Assembly: GCA_934098515.1 (NCBI GenBank)
Contig: CAKOOK010000001.1
Span: 92,035 to 156,034, forward strand
Reading direction: 5' to 3'
Length of the DNA stretch: 64,000 nucleotides
Source: an uncultured Bacilli bacterium
GTDB lineage: Bacteria; Bacillota_I; Bacilli_A; RF39; UBA660
Shown here one piece after another: positions 40,520 through 50,100 of this stretch (within the stretch, counting starts at the first letter, position 1; each line of letters opens with the position of its first letter). The translations under genes were made by a program, and so were the position numbers. The notes under the pieces were generated by a model that was not told the DNA's origin, made no database searches, and was given only the letters and a program-made list of their open reading frames with translations.

Positions 40520-41189
40520 TATTAGTTTTATCCTCTTTATTTATTTTTTTACTTATGTTTTTTTGGATTTCAGTTAAGTCTAATCTAATGGTGTAGTCTT
40601 CTTCTAAGTCATCAATGTTATCTTTAATTTCTTTTATTTGACTTTTAGTTATTTCTTCTTTTTTATTATTTAATTTTTTGATGTTTAATTGTTTACTTTT
40701 TTTAGGTTCGTAAGAAAACGCTATATCGAAAATCACAAGAGTTATAAATATTATTACTAAAATTTTAGGGTTAGTAAATACTTCTTTCCATATACCTAGG
40801 TTAGGATATATTTTAATTACTTTACCAATGATTGAGCTTGTTTCTATGGGGGTATCAGCTGTGTTGTTAGCATCGCCTTTTGTTATACATGTGTCATTAT
40901 TTTTACTTATGATGCGGTGTGTTATATAGTTTTTATCTTTGGAAAATGTGATGATATCATTTATTTCATATGTATTATTCTTCTTAGTTATGATGATGTC
41001 ATTTTTACTTATAGCTGGCTCCATACTACCAGTTGCTACTTCAAATACAGAGTAACCAAATAGTTCAAAATAGTTATTACCATTAATAAGAGTTTTTGCT
41101 TTGACAAAGATGATAATTGCGAGAATAATAAATAAAATTACTAGTATGGTGTTAGTTATTATTTTAACTATTTTTTTTAGTACTCCCAT
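40512..41189 (-). CDS. SipW-type signal peptidase I (copy C)
   Basis: 225 residues: N-terminal helix (8-30), Ser55 in VATGSMEP, His91 in ITHRI, KGDANNTAD (D106, D112) and a C-terminal helix (about 133-153) with a long charged tail. All catalytic residues of the SipW/ER type are present. It lies between two TasA-like genes, one overlapping its end, which are the probable substrates. Confidence 0.9.
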   Translation of the reverse strand: MGVLKKIVKIITNTILVILFIILAIIIFVKAKTLINGNNYFELFGYSVFEVATGSMEPAISKNDIIITKKNNTYEINDIITFSKDKNYITHRIISKNNDTCITKGDANNTADTPIETSSIIGKVIKIYPNLGIWKEVFTNPKILVIIFITLVIFDIAFSYEPKKSKQLNIKKLNNKKEEITKSQIKEIKDNIDDLEEDYTIRLDLTEIQKNISKKINKEDKTNND

Positions 41190-41205
41190 TTTATCCCTTC
41201 TTTTC

Positions 41206-41805
41206 TTATCCTTGGTACTGATTTAGTGTTATGGTAATTGGTATCTTAAGTTTGTTTGCTTCAATTGTTCCAAGATTTGTATCACTTTCATTAAATTCTT
41301 CATTATTTTCCCATATTAAGGTTAATTTTAAAGTGATTGTTTTATTGCTTTTTATATCATTTAAACTTATAAGTCCTTTAAAAGTATTGCCAATAACTTC
41401 TACTTCACCATCTGTGCTTGTGTTTTCGACACTTAACTTTATATTGTCTGGATATGCACATTCATCTAGTCTTACATTTATTTCATAACTTATAGCAACG
41501 TCTGTTCCACTTGGATCTAGAACTATATCAAAGTAGCCGCTTTTTCCCGGTGCTATATAACCATTTTCGATGTTTTCATTGCTTTCATCATAAATAATAT
41601 TGTTTAAGGTAAATGTTTCAGTTATACCATTTGAGATATTTTTCTCATTTAGTTTTATTGTCCAGCTTCCGGTTTTTACTTCGGCATTACCTGATGAAAT
41701 AGTCTGTAGTAAAGCATATGACTCGTTTATTATGAGAATAAGCGCTATAAATGCAAAGAATACTGCAGTTACCCACAATATTTTTTTAGTTTTATTCTTT
41801 TTCAT
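41206..41805 (-). CDS. TasA/camelysin-like exported protein
   Basis: 199 residues with a signal (11-29) ending SYALLQTISSGNAEVKTGSWTIKLNE; ISSGN and SWTIKLN match TSASGN and RWNIKLN in the protein at 33499. The mature part contains GYIAPGKSGYFDIVLDPS, and a Cys (DECAYP). It overlaps the catalytically dead signal peptidase gene upstream by 14 bases and precedes copy C by 16 bases. Probable fibre subunit of the SipW/TasA type. Confidence 0.72.
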   Translation of the reverse strand: MKKNKTKKILWVTAVFFAFIALILIINESYALLQTISSGNAEVKTGSWTIKLNEKNISNGITETFTLNNIIYDESNENIENGYIAPGKSGYFDIVLDPSGTDVAISYEINVRLDECAYPDNIKLSVENTSTDGEVEVIGNTFKGLISLNDIKSNKTITLKLTLIWENNEEFNESDTNLGTIEANKLKIPITITLNQYQG

Positions 41806-42403
41806 TTTCTGTTTTTTTCTTTAGTTCTTCTTGACGCATTTCTTCTTCGATTTCTTTTCTTAGTTTTTCTTTTAAGTCTACTTTAGAGTTCTTTTTTACT
41901 TCATTAATTACTGCATATAGTTCATATACTGCAAAGAAGATTGTTGGAAGAATAACGAAGAACATAAAGCCCCAACGTGATTCAATAATTGATAAGATTA
42001 AACCTGCTTTTTTGTAAACGATAGAACCATTTACGTTACCGATGATATCATCATAACTTAGTTTATAATCACCAATATAATATGAGGCTTGGGCACCATT
42101 TTCAGAATGTACATCTGTAATTTCGCCAAGATTAATAAAGTTTACTACTTTTGGATTTCCAGAGTAGAATAAAATTTTATCACCCTTTTTATAATCTTCT
42201 TCATTAGCTTTTTTGATTATTACTAATGAATCTTGTTCATAAACACTTCTTAGCTCTTTATTATTAATAATAAGCAAGCTGTATTTACCAAATTCACTTA
42301 CTTGATAGTCATTGTATGAAAGTAAGCAAACTGTTGTAAATATTGCGATTATAAGCCATAAAGTAAATAATGTTCCTTTTATAAAATTTAATATGTGTTT
42401 CAT
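41792..42403 (-). CDS. Signal peptidase-fold protein without catalytic residues
   Basis: 203 residues, first gene of its operon. Helix (10-30), a core with ELRSVYEQDSLVIIKK, YKKGDKILFYS and a C-terminal helix (140-163), all aligned with SipW-type peptidases. The catalytic positions are lost: TGSMEP becomes IINNKEL, and THR becomes NFINL. The acid motif GDYKLSYDD and the IIGNV motif remain. It is thus a likely non-catalytic paralogue that could recruit or hold substrates for copy C, or act as a membrane chaperone. Its tail has the EEMRQEE run. Confidence 0.75.
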   Translation of the reverse strand: MKHILNFIKGTLFTLWLIIAIFTTVCLLSYNDYQVSEFGKYSLLIINNKELRSVYEQDSLVIIKKANEEDYKKGDKILFYSGNPKVVNFINLGEITDVHSENGAQASYYIGDYKLSYDDIIGNVNGSIVYKKAGLILSIIESRWGFMFFVILPTIFFAVYELYAVINEVKKNSKVDLKEKLRKEIEEEMRQEELKKKTENEKE

Positions 42404-42430
42404 AATTTTCTCCTCTATTTTTCTATTAAA

Positions 42431-42459
42431 ATAATACCATAATAATAAAATTATAACAA
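42431..42459 (-). promoter_or_regulatory. Promoter of the 42403-39941 operon
   Basis: TTGTTA, 17 bases, TATTAT with TGn extension on the minus strand, about 28 bases before the start. Confidence 0.55.
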
Positions 42460-42469
42460 GAAGTATTTA

Positions 42470-43981
42470 TTATGCGATATTATTTTTTTGTACTTGTACT
42501 AAGAATTCTATTTTATTTATATCAAGGTTAAGTTTTTGGATATCATAATATGTTATGATTGTATTTATGTTTTTAATAGTTGTATCAATGTCTTCTTCAA
42601 GATCACTTTCAGTGATGTTTATATTTAGTAATGAGTAATGGTCAGTGATGTTTTGACAGATGTTTTCATTATCAACAATTTTAACATTGGATATAATATT
42701 TAGATTGTTTGTGTATAAGTATTTTTTTAGTTTATTAATTAATTTTATTAGTTCTTCGATTGTTAGGTTAGTGTATTCTTCTTTGTAGAAATCATAAAAG
42801 TATTTGATGTTTATAGATATTAGTTCTAGAGTTTCTTTTAAGTCGGTATCATCTTTGATGTTGTTATAGATTTGATCTTTTATATTTATTTCTTCTAACT
42901 CGTTATATTCTGTATTAAGAGTTTCAAGGATGGTATCAATTTTTAATGAAAGCTCTCTTTGTTTATCTTCTTTTGGTTTAAAGATGCCTTTTTTATTTAG
43001 TTTTTTATTTAATGAGAATAGTTCAGATTCATTTTTAGATATTTCTTTTAGCTTATTGTTATAAAGGTTTTGATAGGTATTCTTATCTTTATACAGATTA
43101 ACAATAGTTTCAAGTATACTTTTATATTCAGTGAACTCTTTATATTCTTTTAGATTAAGTAATAGTTTAAGAAGGTTATCATAGTTATGTTCGTTTTCTT
43201 TATCGTTTAGATATCTATTAAATAATTTAGTTATGTTTGTTTCGGTGTAGTCATTAAGTAGTAGTTCATTGTTTAAGAATTTATCTATGATGAATCTTTT
43301 ATCACTGTGTGTAAGGATATCATATTCTTTTTGCTGTTTGATTAGTTTATCAATATAAATGTTTAGATTTTCTTCTTTGTAGGTTTTAGTGTAGTAAGCA
43401 TCAATTTGTTTTTTGTTATTAAAATAGATACTATAGAAGTTTAGTCTGATGATAGTTATTATTTCAGGGCAAGCCCAGTATATTTTTTCAAATTCTGTAT
43501 ATAATGTTTTTTCATCAATGTTTTTAGTAAAGACCATTTTCATGTATTCTTTAACATATTTGTGATAATTAAAGTCATCTAATGTTAAAGTTAGCCCTAC
43601 TTCTTTAAATATTTTAATGATTGTTTTGATTGCTATGTTTACTTCATTTATATTATTTTTGTAGTAGTATTTTAATTTAAAGAGATTGATGTCTAGCCCC
43701 ATCTTGTTTAAGGAACTAGCAAGAGGACTAAGACACATTATTTTGTTGTAATCTGGTTCTAGGTTTGCTAGTTCGTTTATTTTAGGATTTTGAACTATTT
43801 CTAAATATTTAGTTTTTCTTTTAATTATTTCTTCTTTTATGTATTCTTCTTTTTCTTTGTAGTCGGTAATATTTTTTGCTAAATATTCAGTGTATTTTTT
43901 CTTATCAGCTTTTTTAGTGTGGGGTAATATGCTTATATTTTCTCGTATTTCAGCTATTTCATCATTAATTTTATCAATCAT
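42470..43981 (-). CDS. Large Lys/Asn-rich helical protein of unknown function
   Basis: About 503 residues from the ATG at 43981 (GTG at 43990 is the alternative). It starts MIDKINDEIAEIRENIS and is mostly helical, with a clear coiled coil near 295-370 (NNKLKEISKNESELFSLNKKLN...). No signal peptide or membrane helix. It follows the 36-residue gene with a three-base overlap at most and the giant surface-protein gene before that. A cytoplasmic partner of the surface protein is a guess. Confidence 0.6.
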   Translation of the reverse strand: MIDKINDEIAEIRENISILPHTKKADKKKYTEYLAKNITDYKEKEEYIKEEIIKRKTKYLEIVQNPKINELANLEPDYNKIMCLSPLASSLNKMGLDINLFKLKYYYKNNINEVNIAIKTIIKIFKEVGLTLTLDDFNYHKYVKEYMKMVFTKNIDEKTLYTEFEKIYWACPEIITIIRLNFYSIYFNNKKQIDAYYTKTYKEENLNIYIDKLIKQQKEYDILTHSDKRFIIDKFLNNELLLNDYTETNITKLFNRYLNDKENEHNYDNLLKLLLNLKEYKEFTEYKSILETIVNLYKDKNTYQNLYNNKLKEISKNESELFSLNKKLNKKGIFKPKEDKQRELSLKIDTILETLNTEYNELEEINIKDQIYNNIKDDTDLKETLELISINIKYFYDFYKEEYTNLTIEELIKLINKLKKYLYTNNLNIISNVKIVDNENICQNITDHYSLLNINITESDLEEDIDTTIKNINTIITYYDIQKLNLDINKIEFLVQVQKNNIA

Positions 43982-43982
43982 T

Positions 43983-44093
43983 TTACTCACTCTCTTTCTT
44001 TTGCATGTCTTCTAGTTCTTTAATAAACTCGGTTATATGTTTATAAAGTTGTAGTAGTTCTTTATCCGTTAATTCTTCTAAATTTGTATTCAT
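43983..44093 (-). CDS. 36-residue protein in the giant surface-protein operon
   Basis: ATG at 44093 behind AGGAGGACT, 36 codons and TAA at 43985-43983. The protein MNTNLEELTDKELLQLYKH... is charged and helical with no membrane segment. Its ribosome site is the strongest in the area. It is between the giant surface-protein gene (8 bases) and the 503-residue gene, and is likely translated. It could be a small regulator or chaperone, but I do not recognise it. Confidence 0.6.
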   Translation of the reverse strand: MNTNLEELTDKELLQLYKHITEFIKELEDMQKKESE

Positions 44094-44101
44094 AGTCCTC
44101 C

Positions 44102-47100
44102 TTATTTTATTATGATGTATTTTTCAACAGTTCCTATTTTAGAGTTGTTATCGTATAAGATAAATTCTAGTTTGTATGTTCCATTTAATAGGTTATTCTT
44201 TAAATCTAATCTTAGTTTGGTGTTGTCACTTGGATTACTTGATACGATGTATTCGTTATCTGAACCATTTTTCTTGATTAGCGTCATGTCTAAATATTCT
44301 TGTAGGTCAACTAATTCATAGTTTGTGTCGTAGACTTCGTTATAACTTCTTCTATATAGTTTCATGTTTAGGCTTGGATTTTCAAATACAGAGTTGTATT
44401 TTATAGTAAATTCTAGAGTGCTATTGCCGTCTATGTTTGTACCAGTTTCTTTGTTTATTATTAGGTCTTTATTATCTATTTTGATATCTAGGCCGTATTT
44501 TTCATTGATGTAGTTAATTGGGATTTCTAAGGTGTCGGATGGGTTAAGTCCATAGTAGATACCATCTGGCGAACCATATGAGTCTATTTTTAAGGTATAT
44601 GAACCTGTTGGTATATTAGAGTTTGCGGTATTAACAGTTATCCACGTTTTAACGTTACCTATTTTTTCAGAAATTTTAATTCTGGTAGTTCCATCTAAGT
44701 TAGGATAATATTTGTTTCCGTCTATTTCATAGTATAGACCCATCATACTTGTACCTGATACAGCATTGCCATTTTCATCGATTAAAGATATTTTAATTCC
44801 TAATTTGTAGTCTAATAGCTTTGTATCATTAATAATTGTTGAACCTGATTTTGATTGCGTATACGCTGTTTCAAGATCTAGTTTGAAGTCTTCTCCACTA
44901 TAGATTGTGTTTTTAGAGATTGTTCCATCTATATCAATAATAGCGTCTTTTCCAGTGTAGATGTCGTAGCTCATTACGTCGTACTGGTTACCTAAAATGC
45001 TTATTCTGGTTTCTCCTTGTTTATCTTTAAGTTCTAGGATTAGGTGATTGTTTAGCATATCTGCTTGGATGTTAGTGTCTTCAAAGTCAAGGATGAAAAT
45101 AAATTCTTCAGATGAAGTGTTTTTATCAGGATGGTAGTAGTCAGCACTGTTACTGCCATTATTATAGTAGACGTTACTGTTTAGTGCTCCCATTGTTTCA
45201 AATGATGATAGTGGGTATGAGACGTCTCCATGAGATGCTATTTCAGCTTCTGCTCTTGTTACATCGTCTTCATTTATTGTGTGATAGTAGTATTCTGGAG
45301 TTGTTTTGCTTAGGTCAATCATAGTTATTTTTGTGTGAAGTGGAAGTACGGATGTTGATACTAATGATCTATTATCACCATCTTTATAAACGTTTTCGCC
45401 ATCTTTATATAGTGAGAAATAAGCACTAATTGAACTTTTATCTGTGATATCTACTGCTGTACTTGGAAAGATTTCGTATTTTCTTCCAGATGTGATTGCT
45501 CCTTCGTAGTCGTTGGTGTTATATAAAACTCTGGAAAGATTTACGTTTATAACGATTCTTTTTGCTTCACTTGTTAAGCCATCGATTCTTCTTATAGCCA
45601 TGACAACAATGCTTACTTTACCCATTTCATCTGTTGTTCCTAGATTTTTAGAGTGATATAGGTAAAATGCTAAAGTAGGTACTGAGTTTGAGTTTTCACC
45701 GATGTATTTTTTATCTCCTATGATACTAGGTTCCTTGCTAAGAAGAACGGTTTCTCCTCTATTTATCCATCCGGTTGAACCTGTTTCCATTTTGAGGCTC
45801 ATGATGTTATCAGCGTCTGCGGTTGTTGCAGCTATTCTTGGTACATCTTCTCTTTCAACAAGACTGACACCTTCTTTTAGGTTTGAGTAATCAAATCCTA
45901 GAATTTCAAAGTTTGTGTTTGGGTCAGCAAAGTCGTAAAAACTTACTTCTTTAATACCTAAAGTTGAGTATTTTGATGCACTTAGGTCAATATTGTATTC
46001 AACGACAAGTTCACCAATTATCCACATATAAAAGTCAGAGTTTTCTGGTGTTGGGGTAATATAGTTTGCTTTATTTTTGGATGTTTCTTCATTCATAAAG
46101 TTACTGTAGAAGCCATCTTTTGTAATGTCATGGTTTGCTTTATGTAATCCTAGGACGTATGATCCTTGTGTTGGCATGTCACCCCAATTAAGGTCATCCC
46201 CATTTTGGATTGATTTTTTGTAGATTCCAGCATTGACGTGTCCACTTGAGTTATATGTGTATAAACCAAAGAAAGTCATACCGTTTACTTCTCCATAATC
46301 GGTTGCAGTTTCATCTATTGTTTCACCTTTAGCAATGTTGATGGCTTTTACACCTTCAAGAGCATATATACGATTATCAACGTTTCTTGTGTAAGAACCT
46401 GTTTCTTCATCAATAACAACTTCAGCTAGGGTGCTATCATCAACCAAACTATTGAATTCTTGTAGTAGATTTGTTCCACTTTCTAAGTATAATGATGAGT
46501 TATTTTTTAAATTTAGTTTGCCAATTATTGATAAGGTAAATAGTGTATCTGAGTATTCGTTTGTTCTGTCGGTAGCTCCAATTAGGATCATTCCGGAGTT
46601 ATTGATATTTAGTATATCAGTTCTCTGGATAGATGTTATTTTTTTAGGGTTTTCGTCAGAACCAAATTTTGTTATGTTAATTTTACTTGTTCCAGATGAA
46701 CTTGAAGCATTTCCACTACCAAATATTGAACCTTTAATATTAATATCAGAAAAATCAGTTGCATCAAGATTGACAGTAATGGATTTAGTAACACTAATAA
46801 ATGAGTAGTCATATGTGTCTGAACCACTTGCGTTAGCTTCTCCTCCACCAAAGATAGTGCCATCTAGCGTGATAGGTGCTTTTACTGTGCTTTCACTTAC
46901 TGCACTGTTAGCTACGTTAACAATTGCATCGCCTTTTACTACGGATGTATTTGCTCCTCCATAGACGTTGCCGTAAATATGTCCACCTGCTAAGTTTACT
47001 GTTGATTTTGATGTTCCATCTTTACCAGTTGCAGCAGCATTTCCTCCACCAAATAATGAGCAATTTGCTTTTTTACTGCATGAAGTTGAACCAATTGTAG

Positions 47101-50100
47101 TTGTTCCACTTACTGTTATATTGGTGTTTTCGTTTACGATTGCTGGTGAACCATTACCTCCTCCGTAGGCTGATCCTTGGACTGTTCCATTGGTAATACT
47201 TACAAATGTACTTTTTAGAACTTCACCAAAGTTTCCACCACCATAAATGTTATTTGTTATTTGACCGCCAGAAATATTTAAGTTCGTATTATTTATAATA
47301 TTGGCAGCGTTTCCTCCTCCGTAGATGTTGTAAGTAGTGCCGCCGGTAACTGTAACTTTTGGATTATTTACATCGGCTTCGTTACCTCCACCATATACTT
47401 CAAAGGCATAACCATTTTTAATGTTAACGTTGGCATTATTTGTTAAACCACCCTTGTTGTTTCCTCCATATATTTTAAATCCGGTGTTTGTACTAGTTAA
47501 GTCTTCTTCTATTTCATTTTTTCCAGTAATTTTGTACTCAGATGTAAAGTATGTGTTTTCTTGTAAAATAGTAAAATTAAAGGTATAAGAACTTCCAGGG
47601 GCAAGTTCATGGTTACTTTGAGTATTCCACCTTCCTGCACTTGTGAATGTATATTTTTCATTGTTGTCTATAACGTCTGTGTCTGATGAGTAATTATTAT
47701 ATAGTTTTGATTTAGGAATATTTATTGTTCCTTCCCAAGATTTGATTGTTTTATCAGAATTATTTTTAATTTCTACATTTACGGTTACAACTTGATTAAA
47801 ATTAGTACCATAATTTGTTTTTTCCCAGTCTGTTATAGTTCTTGATGATGGTGTAATAATTGCTTCTAGGCTGTTATCTTGATTTTGTGTATTTGAACTA
47901 CCATTAAGTGTTATGTTACTTTCTTGGACTGTTCCTGTTTCGTTTGATCCACCAAAGGCTTTACTTATGGTTCCACCATTTATGATTACATTTGTTTTTC
48001 CGGATACTCCGGCGTTATTTCCCCCACCATAAGCATTATTTACTGTTCCGTTATTTATAGTAAGGTTAGCATTTTGGGTTTCAATTTTATTTCCTCCACC
48101 AAAGATTCCTTCAGTAATTTTACCACCTGTCATGATTACGTTTGTCTTTTCACAGGTACCACCTAAGTTGTTGCCGCCAAAAGCATAATTAGCATTTCCA
48201 CTTTCAATGTATACGTTTGTTAGATTAACTAAACCGCTTTGATTAGAGCCACCATAGATATAGTCAACTTGGGCACCTTTAAGATAGATGTTGGTGTTTG
48301 TTTGGGATGTGTTTTTTCCTCCACCAAATGCTTGTCCAATAATGCCACCATTTAAGTATACAATGTCTTCATTTTCTGGGGTTCCGTTTGCATCAAAGCC
48401 TCCATAGACGTTTGCTATTGTTCCACCATTTATGTTTACTGTTATTTTCCCTTTGACTTTTGGTGTACTTGATGCATCACCTTTTGCACCGCCAAATACG
48501 TCGCCTGTTATATTTCCATTATTAACTGTTACATTTACTGTTTTGGAGTTGGTTGATTCACTCGCGGTTGTTGCATTTACTGTTCCAAAGGCAGAGCCAC
48601 CATAGACGTTTCCACTTATATTAGGTCCTTCTTCTTGGGTGCCAATGGTAACATCAATATTATCTCTTACAAATGTATTTTGCCCTTCTCCCCCACCATA
48701 TACGGATGATACTTTACCATTTTTAATGTTAAGTTCTGTGCTTCCATAAACAATTCCGGTAATATTTGAACCACCATAAATACCATTTTTTACGTTTCCA
48801 CCAGTCATATTTATTTTTATTTGTGAGTTAATATTAAAAAATTCTATTTTTGTTTGATACCATCCACTTCCAGATGTTATTGTGTGTGCATAATTACCAG
48901 CTCCGTTGTTGTTTCCGGCACCATATACAGAACCATTGATTGTTCCACCTGCTAAGAGTATCTCTGTATTTGATGGATTATACGTTTTTTTGTTACCATA
49001 TCCAGTTGCTCCATAGTTTCCTCCGCCATAAACATTTTTCTTAATTGTAGCGTTTCCATCAATTACTATGTATGAGTTATTAACTGAACCTACTCCTACT
49101 GATGATGAGTTTCCATTTCCTGCACCGAATACACTGCCTGATTCAACTTTTGATACTGTATGATTTATTTGAGAGTCATTGCCAATTGTTGCGTGTCCAC
49201 CAATGTATACGTATGAGTCTCCATATAGAATTCCGGGATATTGTCCACTGTCGGAACCCATTACACCATTTGAGCCGCCAAATACAGCGTATCCAACTGT
49301 GCCACCAGTTACTTGGATTATACGGTTTCCGTATGTACTTGAGGCTCCTGCTCCACCTACAATAATTGATGGTGTGCCTCCTTTAACATAAATGAAAGTG
49401 TCATTTAAAAATGTGTTACCATTTTTTACATTAGTTTCAACTGATAAAGGGCCGCCAATTACATTTGCTTGTGTGCCGCCTTCAATAATTGCTTTTCTTA
49501 GTACATAATGGTTTCCGTTGTTTCTACCACCTACATAAAGACCAGCTGCATAATCATAATTGTTTTTACCTATATTGCCACTTTTTACTGTTGTATTAAG
49601 TGCAATGGTTGATGTACTCGTGCTTCTTATTGTTGCTCCCCATGATCCTGATGCGCAGTACTGAACTATGAAATTATTATTGTTATTAGTTACTCTGTCA
49701 TAATCATTACCATATGTTCCATAAGCCATTACGTAGTGTGTTCCACTAGATGATGTGGTTGTTGTTAGACCAAGGTTATTGTAAAAACCTGATTCAACTA
49801 TAAATGTATATCTTTTGACTGTGGTACCAGAAAATGAAGTTGAGCCTCCAGCTGCAGCATCAAATGATGCGTAATTATTATATTGAGTAATACCTCTACC
49901 AATTTTAAGATTGTAATAGTTTCCAAAAATAGTTCTGTTTGTATAAGGAGCATCATCTCCAGTTTGCATACTTTTTCCAGAGTTTATTCTTATCATTTCG
50001 ATTCTTGTGTCTGCACCTATATTTAATGTATCAGATTGTTCCCAGTAATATCTATTTATATTATTTATTTGGTTATTTATTGCGGTTAATGTAAATGGTT

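Noticed and set aside
46690..49550. Regular repeats that could suggest a CRISPR array
   Set aside because: The periodicity is protein-level (YGGGN units) in an open reading frame; there are no identical direct repeats with unique spacers.
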